Origin: Nostoc sp. NMS9
Lineage (GTDB): Bacteria > Cyanobacteriota > Cyanobacteriia > Cyanobacteriales > Nostocaceae
NCBI RefSeq assembly: GCF_017114995.1
Contig: NZ_JABXKL010000015.1
Location: forward strand, 1-57,852
Length of the DNA stretch: 57,852 bases
Direction: 5' to 3'
Positions 35,122 to 43,954 of this stretch are shown here, piece by piece (position 1 is the first letter of the stretch; each line of letters starts with the position of its first letter). The position numbers and the translations under genes are program-made. The notes below the pieces were generated by a model. It was not told the origin of the DNA. It was given only the letters and a program-made list of their open reading frames with translations, and did no database searches.

Positions 35122-35898
35122 GTGCTTGTTTTTGTGATCCCACTCAAAAGTGCACAAGTTTCCAATTCCTGGGAGCGTGTTACACAATTATTTGAAAGAT
35201 GCATTAAATCAGTTTGCAATCAAACCTCACCTAACTTTCACGTTATTGTTGTTTGTCATGAAAAGCCCAAAATAGAATTCACTCATCCTCATATTACATA
35301 CATTACAGTTGATTTTTCACCTCCAAATGAGCCTACCCCTGAAGCCAAAGGAGATACAGATAAAGGGCGTAAAATCTTAAAAGGATTGGTTTATGCTCGT
35401 CAATTTTCTCCCACTCACACTATGACAGTTGATGCTGACGATTGTGTTAGTGAAAAGTTAGCCAAATTTGTTCAAGAACACCCTGATTCTAATGGATGGT
35501 TTATAAATAAAGGTTATAAATATCAAGAAGGCAGTAATTACATATATATCAAGAGAAGCAATTTTTATAAAATGTGCGGTACTTGTAATATTCTTCGATA
35601 TGATTTGAATGATTTGCCAGAAACCGCAGAATATAATCGTGGCTACGGATACTATAAATATTATATAGACCACGCTAAAGTCAGAGATATTTTAAAGAGC
35701 AAAGCAAAAGCCATTAAATCATTACCATTTCCAGGGGCAGTTTATATTTTGGAAACAGGAGAAAATCTTTTTGACAATTCAAAAAGATTAAGATTTAACA
35801 TTTTTAATCGTAAATTGTTAAATCAATCATTGAGAGATGAATTCGGATTATACAAATTACAGCAATCCAGAGAGATTTGTGAAGTATCGGAATTGTAA
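35122..35898 (+). CDS. GT2-like glycosyltransferase at the edge of the hps cluster
   Basis: This 258-residue protein starts at GTG 35122. It has a GT-A-like N-terminus (LVFVIPLKSAQ, then FHVIVVCHEKP) and MTVDADDCVSEKLA (~105) at the position of the metal-binding DxD. A Tyr-rich segment (NRGYGYYKYYID) and a basic C-terminal region follow. There are no membrane helices. The family is glycosyltransferase 2-like, with unknown sugar and acceptor. It is read in the same direction as the polysaccharide genes from 36321, but 420 bases of repeats lie between, so cotranscription is uncertain. Confidence 0.7.
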   Translation: MLVFVIPLKSAQVSNSWERVTQLFERCIKSVCNQTSPNFHVIVVCHEKPKIEFTHPHITYITVDFSPPNEPTPEAKGDTDKGRKILKGLVYARQFSPTHTMTVDADDCVSEKLAKFVQEHPDSNGWFINKGYKYQEGSNYIYIKRSNFYKMCGTCNILRYDLNDLPETAEYNRGYGYYKYYIDHAKVRDILKSKAKAIKSLPFPGAVYILETGENLFDNSKRLRFNIFNRKLLNQSLRDEFGLYKLQQSREICEVSEL

Positions 35899-36320
35899 AT
35901 TGTTTTGGGAAAAATCTAATAAATAGTCTTATATGGTGTGTTAGCAAAGCGCAACGCACCAAAAGCTTGGAATTGTGCCGTAGTTTCGGCGCTAACACAA
36001 CGCCAGTTGCTACAACGGATAGCGCAGCGTAAAGCCTTCTCTTCTCTTTCAGAGACGCTAACGCGAACGAGAGGCTTGTCTGCGACACGCTGCGCGAACG
36101 CCAACGGCATAGCTTCTCTACGAGAGGCTGCGCCAACGCTTAGAGCGAGTACTCGAGCGTCAGGAACCTCCCTTCGGGTTCACCAGTCGCCTACGGCGGG
36201 AAACCCGCCTACAGCGCTGGATTCACCGCAACGCACTGGCTCCCCTACATGTATTTTAAAATCAAATATTAGTCCTATATAATGGAGTATTTTGCGAGGC
36301 TGATAGGCTACAGTGCCACT
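35899..36320. repeat. Cluster of dispersed palindromic repeats
   Basis: This gap is almost entirely repeat sequence: GGTGTGTTAGC...GCAACGCACC, a TCTCTACGAGAGGCTGCGCC type related to 10134-10205, and GCCTACGGCGGGAAACCCGCC-like palindromes near 36190-36215. Open frames through it are spurious. Confidence 0.65.
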
Positions 36321-37973
36321 ATGCCAAAATTTAAATCAAAATCTCAGCAATCTAAAAAATCGAAAAAGCAGGCTAAAAAGGAAACTTCTACCCTTAGCCT
36401 TAAAGAACAGTTAGCCCAAAAGCGCAAATCTGCCCAAGTACGTAAAGAACTCACTAGTTTACTCACCACCGCCACTTTTAGCGGTGTCTTCGTTGGCATT
36501 CTACTTTTTTTTGTAGCTGGAATTAAAGCAGCAGTCCCTGGTGTGTTAGGGATAATAGTCATGTCCCTTTCCTACAAATACCCGCGCCAAGCTCTATATG
36601 CCTTCATCATTTACGTACCTATTGGAGGTACTGTCACCTACTACTTGGGCAATAGTCCCATACTCCAATTAGCTAAAGATGCCTTTTACATTCCAGCACT
36701 AATTGGACTTTGGCAGACTTGCCGTAAACAGGGGTTACCCATAATTATTCCCCAAGGCATTAAAATCCCACTTTATATTGTTTTGGGTTGCAGTCTGCTA
36801 ACACTGTTGTTTGTCAATGGTGGACAGCAATTTAACCCGCAGAGTGTGGGACTATTAGAAAAAGCACCCCAAGAAATACCATTAGCTATGGGAATTCTGG
36901 GACTAAAAGTATTTTTAGGCTATGTCCCCCTGATTGGTTGTGCCTACTATCTAATTCGCGATAAGCGCGATTTTCTATTTTTACTGCGCCTCCAGATTGT
37001 CCTTACACTGATTTGCTGCGGGCTGGGATTTATTCAATATCTATTACTACTAACTGGTGTATGTCAAGGCACTAGAGGTCTTGAAGGAGATGCCTTATTT
37101 AGAGCAACACTCGAAGCCCGGTGTTATTTTGGTGGAGCGCTAGTATATAGTCCCGAAGAAGGGATTATTCGCCTACCAGGGACATTTGTAGCTCCTTGGC
37201 AGTGGGCATGGTTCTTAATTTCTAGCACCTTTTTTACCTTTGCCACCGGCTTCACCGATCCCTCCCCAATATGGCGGATAATCGGTTTAGGTTCTTTAGT
37301 GACAGTCTTTATCAATGCTGTAATCTCTGGACAGAGAATCGCTTTAGCTTTAGTACCAATCTGCTTCGGGATTTTGCTATTGCTCACCGGACAAATTGGC
37401 AACCTGAAACGATTTATCCCCATAGGCGTAGGACTTGCCCTAGTTCTGGGAATTGCGATGGTGACTAACCCTGTTCTCGTGCAAGAGAGAATCGAGAGTT
37501 TTACGGGTCGCTGGGACGCCTCACCACCTCAAGATTTTATCATCCAGCAATTTGAAGAGAATTGGAAAAACGTAGACGGCCCATTGGGAAGTGGCTTAGG
37601 TCGAGCAACTAACTCTACCCGTGCAATGGGTAAAACTAAACTTGTGGAAACCTACTACCCCAAAGTACTTTATGAAGTTGGAATTTTTGGAGTACTAGGG
37701 TTTTTCGGTTTGGTAACAACTTTAACAATTATTGGCTTTAAAACCTATCGCTCCATAAAGAACCGTAATTTCCGCAGTTACGGAGCAGCTTTGTGGGTGT
37801 TTATATTATTTATTAGCTACAACACCTACTACTATCCTCTAGATGTTGATCCAGTTGCTGTCTATTACTGGTTTTTTGCAGGAGTTCTTTTCAAATTGCC
37901 AATATTAGATAAACAAGAGAAGGAAGAAGCATATCCTAAGCAAGCAAGAAAACAAAAACGTCCAATAAGCTGA
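36321..37973 (+). CDS. hpsL: HpsL-like O-antigen-ligase/polymerase-type membrane protein
   Basis: This 550-residue protein (ATG 36321) has a very basic N-terminal tail (Lys/Ser/Gln-rich, ~1-50) and about eleven to twelve membrane helices. The large extracytoplasmic loop (CQGTRGLEGDALF to RLPGTFVAPWQWAWF, and RWDASPPQDF to GSGLGRATNSTR) has the layout of Wzy polymerases/O-antigen ligases. I recognise the sequence as the cyanobacterial HpsL type, named for hormogonium polysaccharide synthesis in Nostoc. It likely acts in polymerising or ligating an exported polysaccharide used in gliding motility. The in-frame ATG at 36282 is closer to repeat DNA and less likely. The gene heads the cluster that continues to 42982. 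Confidence 0.78.
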   Translation: MPKFKSKSQQSKKSKKQAKKETSTLSLKEQLAQKRKSAQVRKELTSLLTTATFSGVFVGILLFFVAGIKAAVPGVLGIIVMSLSYKYPRQALYAFIIYVPIGGTVTYYLGNSPILQLAKDAFYIPALIGLWQTCRKQGLPIIIPQGIKIPLYIVLGCSLLTLLFVNGGQQFNPQSVGLLEKAPQEIPLAMGILGLKVFLGYVPLIGCAYYLIRDKRDFLFLLRLQIVLTLICCGLGFIQYLLLLTGVCQGTRGLEGDALFRATLEARCYFGGALVYSPEEGIIRLPGTFVAPWQWAWFLISSTFFTFATGFTDPSPIWRIIGLGSLVTVFINAVISGQRIALALVPICFGILLLLTGQIGNLKRFIPIGVGLALVLGIAMVTNPVLVQERIESFTGRWDASPPQDFIIQQFEENWKNVDGPLGSGLGRATNSTRAMGKTKLVETYYPKVLYEVGIFGVLGFFGLVTTLTIIGFKTYRSIKNRNFRSYGAALWVFILFISYNTYYYPLDVDPVAVYYWFFAGVLFKLPILDKQEKEEAYPKQARKQKRPIS

Positions 37974-38335
37974 CTGGACATAGTGAAAATACTTGAGTAC
38001 GCTATTGATGGACAGAAGCTTGCTTGTATATTAAGCTTAACCAAGGGTTACTAAATCCTCCTAGTGGCTAAGTCTGGTATATGGTTCCTATTTGATTTTT
38101 GAAAAGACACGTAGGGTGTGCTAACGCCGAGAGTACGGCACCATTTAGAAGGATTTGGTGCGTTACGACGTTCCGTCTAACACACCCTACAATAGCTAGT
38201 TTTTTTCATAAATAAAACCGGATTCATATATCTTTCTAGTTATCAGCAGGTGTTAGCGAATAACCAGCCCGTAAAGGTCGAATTACTGGATATCAAGCTG
38301 AACATGAACTCCAAGATATCAGATATATCAGATAT
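37974..38335. other. Intergenic region with TAGGGTGTG inverted repeat
   Basis: The region holds an inverted-repeat element at 38111-38191. The remainder shows no gene. Just before the next start codon, ATCAGATATATC is repeated. Confidence 0.5.
38111..38191. mobile_element. Inverted-repeat element with TAGGGTGTG termini
   Basis: GTAGGGTGTGCTAACGC and TCTAACACACCCTAC are inverted ends of an ~80-bp element with GGTGCGTTACG inside. It is MITE-like. A related one-ended sequence lies at 35933-35965. Confidence 0.6.
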
Positions 38336-39463
38336 ATGAATACTTATAATCAAACACGCCAAACTAGATTTAATTGGATTGATCAGACAAAAGGATTAGC
38401 AATTTTAGCAATTATCATATTTCATTTTTTTCAAAATTATCCTGAGCGATCGCAACTAATTTCGATTTTAGATAGAAATGGAGCAAAGCTCGGATATGCT
38501 GCTGTCGATATATTTTTTTTAATGGCTGGTTTCAATACAAGTTATGCTCTAATCTCTAAGTTACAAAAAAATCAAATAGAGCAGATTAAAACTAAAACTA
38601 ACTGGAAATTCTGGCTAATTAAACGTTTGTATAGGATATATCCTGCTTATATATTAGCTTTCATATTAAGTTGTTTACTTTATTTTTTTGCTAATATTAA
38701 AATTAATTTAAACCTCAACTTTTTCTTATCATTTATAGGTATAGCCGGGATTAGATTCCAATCAATTAATCCTGGTTTTTGGTTTTTTACAGTAATTTTA
38801 GAGGCTTATTTACTTACACCATTAATATTTTTATTTTGTAAAAATAAGCCTAGTAGAATATTAGTTTTAGGACTGATAGGAGCAATAATAACGAAAATCT
38901 TAGCTTTTTACTTTTTGATAAGTGATGATACGAAAGCTTATTTGTTTTTCTTACAAAATAATTTTATAGGAAGTTATTTATTTCAGTTCTGTTTGGGGCT
39001 TTATTGGGGATTTATCTATGCCGAGCATAAAATTTTTAGAAAAATAGATTTTATTGTTGCAAGTATTCTTTTTAGTGTAGGAATTATTATTTGTGCTATC
39101 TTAACTATTTTTAAACTAAAATATATATATATGTTAGGTATAGACATGCTGTTTACTCCTTTATTTTTTTTGGGTATTCAAGCATTATTATCTCGTATCG
39201 AGAAAATAGATAAAATTGGAAGGATACTAAGCTTTATTAGTATATTAGGAATTTATTCTTATCAAATTTATCTAATTCATCAACCTTTGTATTTTGTTTT
39301 ATTACCTAAATTAAATTATGTGATTCAGATAAATAACTATTTGAAGATAGGGGTTTCTTTAATGATAGTGAGTATTTTACTGTCAATTTATGTATTTTCA
39401 TTTATTAAATTAGAGCAATTTATCATGAAAATGTTTGAAACAGTCATGAATAAGCAAAATTAG
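38336..39463 (+). CDS. Acyltransferase-3 family membrane protein
   Basis: This 375-residue protein has about ten membrane helices. The acyltransferase-3 (OafA/YrhL) signature is in the first helix and loop: DQTKGLAILAIIIFHFF with the catalytic-type His (~28), followed by YAAVDIFFLMAGF (~53-66) and KRLYRIYPAYILAF (~93-107). Such enzymes add acetyl or other acyl groups to exported sugars. It lies within the polysaccharide cluster, so decoration of that polymer is likely. Base composition is strikingly AT-rich (Ile, Phe, Lys and Asn by AT-ending codons) compared with its neighbours, which suggests acquisition by transfer. Confidence 0.82.
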   Translation: MNTYNQTRQTRFNWIDQTKGLAILAIIIFHFFQNYPERSQLISILDRNGAKLGYAAVDIFFLMAGFNTSYALISKLQKNQIEQIKTKTNWKFWLIKRLYRIYPAYILAFILSCLLYFFANIKINLNLNFFLSFIGIAGIRFQSINPGFWFFTVILEAYLLTPLIFLFCKNKPSRILVLGLIGAIITKILAFYFLISDDTKAYLFFLQNNFIGSYLFQFCLGLYWGFIYAEHKIFRKIDFIVASILFSVGIIICAILTIFKLKYIYMLGIDMLFTPLFFLGIQALLSRIEKIDKIGRILSFISILGIYSYQIYLIHQPLYFVLLPKLNYVIQINNYLKIGVSLMIVSILLSIYVFSFIKLEQFIMKMFETVMNKQN

Positions 39464-39508
39464 TGTTTCGCACCCAATTCCCTTTAGATAAAGTTAGGAT
39501 AAAAAATT

Positions 39509-40486
39509 ATGAATTACCCTTTAATTTCTGTAGTTATCGCGACCTACGGACGAGAGGAACCGCTACGCGATAGCATTGTGGATGTCTTAAAACAGGACTA
39601 TCCAAATTTTGAAGTTTTAGTTGTAGACCAAACTCCAAAACACCAACCAGAAATTCAAGCCTACCTAGAAGAGATGCTGGAGGCAGGTAAAATTAAATGG
39701 TTGCGCTTAGATTGGGCAAGTTTGCCAGGGGCGCGGAATTATGCTGTGCGGCGCTCATCTGGTGAAATAATATTGTTTATTGATGATGATGTTCAGTTAA
39801 CCCCTGGATTGTTAGCAGCCCATGCGAAAAATTATGTGCAAAACCCAGAGGTGGGGGCTGTAGCCGGTCGAGTCTTTGACAAAATGAAATTAGGTGATTC
39901 TGGAGGAGATTTACAGATTGAATATCTGCCTCCCGAAGCTATGGACCCAGGAATTGCTTGGTATCATATTGATTTAGTACATACCATTAAACCCCAACAA
40001 GTGCTAACAGCGAGGGGTTGTAATATGTCATTTCGCCGCGAAATTTTTACTAAGTATGGATTGAGGTTTGATGAGAGGTTTGGCGGGAGTGCAGTGCGCG
40101 AAGAGTCAGATTTTTGTTTGCGGTTGCGACAAACTGGGTATAAGATTTGGTACGACCCAGAAGCCCATTTGGTGCATTTAGGCGAAGAAACAGGGGGTTG
40201 TCATGATATTAGTATGCGATCGCTAAAATATCAACTCACCTTTTACCACAACCATTTTTTACTGGGGCTGAAAAACCTGACTGTGACTCAAGCTTTACGC
40301 TTATATGGTCGTTTATTTGACTGTCACGTTCTCGGACGCCCACCTTGTCACAAAAGCGGTTCCCCCATCAAAATTGCCACTCGCGCTATTTTCTACACTT
40401 TGGGTTTTTTCAAAGCCTTGGGTACTGTCATCCAATCACTATGGAACGATGGTCAAATTTACAGTCGATTGGATGAACAAGTTTAG
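39509..40486 (+). CDS. hpsN: GT2 glycosyltransferase, HpsN-like
   Basis: This 325-residue protein is a GT-A glycosyltransferase. It opens ISVVIATYGREEPLRDSI, has the VVDQTP nucleotide-binding strand, LPGARNYAVRRSSGEIILFIDDDV (DxD at ~91-93), RGCNMSFRREIF, and a catalytic-acid region REESDFCLRLRQTG. There is no membrane helix. By sequence and position between HpsL-like and GT4 genes, I take it as the HpsN type of hormogonium polysaccharide synthesis. That name rests on recall rather than on a search. The gene lies 45 bases after the acyltransferase. Confidence 0.75.
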   Translation: MNYPLISVVIATYGREEPLRDSIVDVLKQDYPNFEVLVVDQTPKHQPEIQAYLEEMLEAGKIKWLRLDWASLPGARNYAVRRSSGEIILFIDDDVQLTPGLLAAHAKNYVQNPEVGAVAGRVFDKMKLGDSGGDLQIEYLPPEAMDPGIAWYHIDLVHTIKPQQVLTARGCNMSFRREIFTKYGLRFDERFGGSAVREESDFCLRLRQTGYKIWYDPEAHLVHLGEETGGCHDISMRSLKYQLTFYHNHFLLGLKNLTVTQALRLYGRLFDCHVLGRPPCHKSGSPIKIATRAIFYTLGFFKALGTVIQSLWNDGQIYSRLDEQV

Positions 40487-40539
40487 TTATTGGGCATTGG
40501 GGATTGGGGATTGGGTATTAGTTATTTAAAATAATGACA

Positions 40540-40560
40540 AATGACAAATGACAAATAATA
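40540..40560. repeat. Heptamer repeat (GACAAAT)
   Basis: Three GACAAAT-type copies sit just before the next start codon, with GGATTGGGGATT-type repeats before them. Confidence 0.6.
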
Positions 40561-40567
40561 AATATCA

Positions 40568-41785
40568 ATGAAAATCTTAGTTGCTAGTCACACTTATATC
40601 GTAGACCTCAACTGTGAGAAATTACGCGCTTTATCTCAACTAGAACCTGATATTGAAGTGACAGTTGTAGTCCCAAAGCGGTGGAAACCAGGCGGTGTAC
40701 AAAACAGAATTATTGAAACTGAATACCGTGATGAAGGTACATTTAGAATAGTTCCAATTTCTAATTTTAGTCAAAATCATCAGGGACTCCTTACCTTTGG
40801 TGCTGATTTGATATCTTTATTAAAACAATTTCGCCCCCAAATCATCCAAGTTGAACAAGGTTCTAGAGCATTGGCTTATACTCAAATGATTGCCTTAAAT
40901 CAGCTATTAGGACTCAAGGCAAAAAATGTATTTTTTACCTGGTGGAATCTTCCTTATGAACTGAAACTACCAGTTTCTTTATTAGAAAAATATAACCTCA
41001 ACCACAGCCACGGCATTATCTCTGGGAATCAAGATGGAGCAGAAATTTTGCGACAACGGGGATATACAGGAGCAATTAAAGTCATGCCACAACTGGGTGT
41101 AGATGAAAGTTTATTTACTCCCAAAGCTCAACCCGAATTAGCAGCTAAGTTGGGCATTGAAAAAGAGGATTTTGTTGTAGGTTTTGTAGGGCGTTTTGTG
41201 CAAGAAAAGGGTTTGTTAACGCTTTTGCAAGCCTTAGCCACTTTGAAAAATCAACCTTGGAAATTACTGTTATTGGGACGGGGAGAGTTGCAAAGTGAAT
41301 TAATTAAAATTGCGGCAGAAAACAATATTAAAGAACGGTTAATTTTGATAGAAAGTGTTCCCCATGATGAGGTTGCAAGTTATATCAATTTAATGAGTAC
41401 TTTAGTATTACCTTCAGAAACAACTTACAAGTTTAAAACCTTAACTTCTGCTGGCTGGAAAGAGCAATTTGGTCATGTGTTAATTGAAGCGATGGCTTGC
41501 AAAGTTCCCGTGATTGGTTCTGATTCCGGGGAAATTCCCTATGTAATTGGTGATGCTGGTTTAGTATTTCCTGAAGGTGATGTTCAAGCTCTTGCTAATT
41601 GCTTAGTTCAATTAATGGATAAACCAGATTTTGCTCATACTCTCGGTGAAATGGGTTATAAAAAAGCAATAATTCAATATACAAATAAAGCTTTGGCTAA
41701 ACAGCAATTAGAGTTTTATCAAGAGTTAGTCATTAGTCATTGGTCATTAGTAAATAATAAAGGACAAATAATGAAGGACAAATGA
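40568..41785 (+). CDS. hpsO: GT4 glycosyltransferase, HpsO-like
   Basis: This 405-residue protein has the GT-B fold: N-terminal domain (MKILVASHTYIVDL, EQGSRALAYTQMIALNQLL), then a C-terminal donor domain with VVGFVGRFVQEKGLLTLLQAL (~202-222), KLLLLGRGEL, VLPSETT, and GHVLIEAMACKVPVIGSDSGEIPYVIG (E-x7-E region, ~300-325). It is a retaining, nucleotide-sugar-dependent family 4 enzyme, cytoplasmic. I name it HpsO-like from sequence character and order. The last ~18 residues are encoded by GACAAAT-type repeat DNA, so the C-terminus has been extended by a repeat. The stop is three bases before the next start. Confidence 0.78.
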   Translation: MKILVASHTYIVDLNCEKLRALSQLEPDIEVTVVVPKRWKPGGVQNRIIETEYRDEGTFRIVPISNFSQNHQGLLTFGADLISLLKQFRPQIIQVEQGSRALAYTQMIALNQLLGLKAKNVFFTWWNLPYELKLPVSLLEKYNLNHSHGIISGNQDGAEILRQRGYTGAIKVMPQLGVDESLFTPKAQPELAAKLGIEKEDFVVGFVGRFVQEKGLLTLLQALATLKNQPWKLLLLGRGELQSELIKIAAENNIKERLILIESVPHDEVASYINLMSTLVLPSETTYKFKTLTSAGWKEQFGHVLIEAMACKVPVIGSDSGEIPYVIGDAGLVFPEGDVQALANCLVQLMDKPDFAHTLGEMGYKKAIIQYTNKALAKQQLEFYQELVISHWSLVNNKGQIMKDK

Positions 41786-41788
41786 AAG

Positions 41789-42982
41789 ATGACAAATGAA
41801 AAAAAAATTAAAATATTACAAATTGTTCCCTCAATTTCTCTAATTTACGGCGGGCCTAGTCAAATGGTACTAGGATTAGCTCCAGCGTTAGTAAAAGAGG
41901 GAGTAGAAGTTACAATTCTCACAACTGATAGTAATGGTGATAATGGTCAAACACCTCTGGATGTCCCTTTAAATCGCCCAATTAAACAAGATGGCTATGA
42001 AATAATTTACTTTCGTTGCGCACCGTTTCGTCGCTACAAATTTTCCCTAGATTTATTAAGCTGGCTAAAACGTCATGCTCACGAGTTTGACATAGCACAT
42101 ATTCATGCTTTATTCTCACCAATAATTAGTGCTGCTGCTATTGTGTGTCGTCAGCAAAAGCTACCTTATATTTTCCGTCCTTTGGGTACTCTCGATCCGG
42201 CTGATTTACAGAAGAAAAAGCAATTAAAACAGCTTTATGCAGCAATTATAGAACGTCAAAATTTAGCTAGTGCCGCAGCAATTCATTTTACCAGCGACCA
42301 AGAAGCTAAAATATCAGAACGATTTGGAGTATCTACACCAGATTTGGTGATTCCCTTGGGTGTGATTCCCCCTGAATCTTCTATTAAAAATGTATGTAGT
42401 CAGTTAGAACTACCAAAGGATCTACCTTTGGTACTGTTTATGTCACGAATTGACCCAAAAAAAGGGTTAAATTTGTTGATTCCGGCGCTAGAGAAGCTGT
42501 TAACAGTTGGTTATAATTTTCATTTTGTCTTAGCTGGTACTAATCCCCAAGAACCAGATTACGAACAAAAGATAATATCCAAAATTCAAAATTCACCATT
42601 ACGATCGCACACTACAATCACTGGCTTTGTCAGTGGTGAGTTAAAAGTTAGTTTACTACAAGCTGCTGATTTATTTGTCTTACCTTCCTACTATGAAAAT
42701 TTTGGGATTGCTGTAGCTGAAGCGATGGTTGCAGGTGTACCCGTAGTCATTTCTGACCAAGTACATATTTGCCAACAGATACGTGATAGTGAGTCCGGTT
42801 GGGTAGGTGCAACAGATGTTCAAGCACTGGTAGAGTTACTACAAGAAGCTTTGCAAAATCCCGCAGAACGCCAACGACGGGGATTAAACGCCCAAAAATA
42901 TGCATTAAAAAATTTTAGCTGGGATGCGATCGCTAGGCAAACAATCCAAGCCTACCAAAAAATTCTGACGAACAAACTGTAA
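41789..42982 (+). CDS. hpsP: GT4 glycosyltransferase, HpsP-like
   Basis: This 397-residue GT-B enzyme opens KILQIVPSISLIYGGPSQMV. A DIAHIHALFSP motif precedes YIFRPLGTLDP. The donor domain has LVLFMSRIDPKKGLNLLIPAL (~213-233), HFVLAGTNP, LFVLPSYYENFGIAVAEAMVAGVPVVISD (E-x7-E region) and a C-terminal NFSWDAIARQTIQAY. The pattern is glycosyltransferase family 4. It starts three bases after the HpsO-like stop, so translation is probably coupled. The HpsP label is from order and sequence character, not a search. The start codon lies in a heptamer repeat; M-T-N-E at 41789 is the first in-frame ATG. Confidence 0.78.
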   Translation: MTNEKKIKILQIVPSISLIYGGPSQMVLGLAPALVKEGVEVTILTTDSNGDNGQTPLDVPLNRPIKQDGYEIIYFRCAPFRRYKFSLDLLSWLKRHAHEFDIAHIHALFSPIISAAAIVCRQQKLPYIFRPLGTLDPADLQKKKQLKQLYAAIIERQNLASAAAIHFTSDQEAKISERFGVSTPDLVIPLGVIPPESSIKNVCSQLELPKDLPLVLFMSRIDPKKGLNLLIPALEKLLTVGYNFHFVLAGTNPQEPDYEQKIISKIQNSPLRSHTTITGFVSGELKVSLLQAADLFVLPSYYENFGIAVAEAMVAGVPVVISDQVHICQQIRDSESGWVGATDVQALVELLQEALQNPAERQRRGLNAQKYALKNFSWDAIARQTIQAYQKILTNKL

Positions 42983-43040
42983 GTGTCATGGGAGCAATGT
43001 GATAGGTTGAAGTAGCAAATTGTAAGATAAATCATCTCTT

Positions 43041-43460
43041 GTGGCTGCTAAAGATCGCTTTCATCAAGTTGTTAAGACATCTCTCACCAAGGATGGGTGG
43101 AATGTTACTCACGATCCATTACAAATAAAGGTGGGCGGTGTTGATATGGAGATTGATTTAGGGGCAGAACGGTTACTGGCAGCAGAGCGAGGGAATGAAA
43201 AAATTGCGGTTGAAGTCAAAAGTTTTCTGGCTAGTGCATCCGCAATTTCCCAGTTTCATACAGCACTGGGTCAGTTCATTAACTACCGAGCGGCCCTGCG
43301 TCGTGAAGAACCCGATCGCGTCCTCTATCTAGCTGTGCCTGATTTAACCTATAACAGCTTCTTTCAACTTGATTTCCCCGCTTCAATGCTACAAGAAAAT
43401 ACCGTAAAACTGCTTATCTACGATATTCAATTGGAGCAGATTGTACAATGGAAAATCTGA
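43041..43460 (+). CDS. xisH: XisH family protein (fdxN element excision controlling)
   Basis: This 139-residue protein starts at GTG 43041 (VAAKDRFHQVVKTSLTKDGW). It has DPLQIKVGGVDMEIDLGAERLLAAERG and IAVEVKSFL (an endonuclease-like E-x-K), then SQFHTALGQFINYR and a final WKI. This is the XisH family, which affects specificity of fdxN element excision in heterocysts. The E-x-K core belongs to the PD-(D/E)XK group. The XisI gene overlaps its 3' end by 13 bases. No XisF recombinase or fdxN element is visible here, so this is one of the many orphan copies. Confidence 0.9.
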   Translation: MAAKDRFHQVVKTSLTKDGWNVTHDPLQIKVGGVDMEIDLGAERLLAAERGNEKIAVEVKSFLASASAISQFHTALGQFINYRAALRREEPDRVLYLAVPDLTYNSFFQLDFPASMLQENTVKLLIYDIQLEQIVQWKI

Positions 43461-43795
43461 CAGATCAATTAATGAACTATCAGCAAACTGTCCAGCAATT
43501 ATTGATGGGCTATGCTCAAAATAAGCCTGCTTATGGTGATATTGAAGTTGAAACTATTTTTGATACGGAGCGAAATCACTATCAAATCATGCATTTGGGT
43601 TGGCAACATAAGCGCTGGATTCATCAATGTGTAATGCATCTTGATATTCGGAATGAAAAAATCTGGATTTTCTACAATTCAACAGAACATGATATTGCGG
43701 CCGATCTAGTCAGGCTGGGTGTACCAAAACAAGATATTGTGCTGGGGTTCCATCCTCCTTTTATGCGTGAAATGAGTGATTATGGGGTGGGATGA
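43448..43795 (+). CDS. xisI: XisI family protein
   Basis: This 115-residue protein begins MENLTDQLMNYQQTVQQLL and has the conserved DTERNHYQIMHLGWQ, HLDIRNEKIWIFYNSTE and VLGFHPPFMRE segments of XisI. It starts inside the end of the xisH gene, so the pair is translated together. XisI is a partner of XisH; its biochemical role is unknown. Confidence 0.9.
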   Translation: MENLTDQLMNYQQTVQQLLMGYAQNKPAYGDIEVETIFDTERNHYQIMHLGWQHKRWIHQCVMHLDIRNEKIWIFYNSTEHDIAADLVRLGVPKQDIVLGFHPPFMREMSDYGVG

Positions 43796-43872
43796 GAGAG
43801 TTAGAGAACGTTTATCACCGCTCGTCCTTTATCTGAGAGTGTTGACAACTTAAAATTTTGTTTCAAACCGCT

Positions 43873-43902
43873 AAAGCCCGATTGGGAAATCGGGGTTTTA
43901 TG
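43873..43902 (+). terminator. Rho-independent-type terminator after xisI
   Basis: AAAGCCCGATT and AATCGGGGTTTTA form a GC-rich stem with a three- to four-base loop followed by T residues, about 80 bases after xisI. Confidence 0.65.
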
Positions 43903-43954
43903 TCATGATGGCATACTAGAATATATATGCCTTTCTAACTACAGGGAATCTCTC

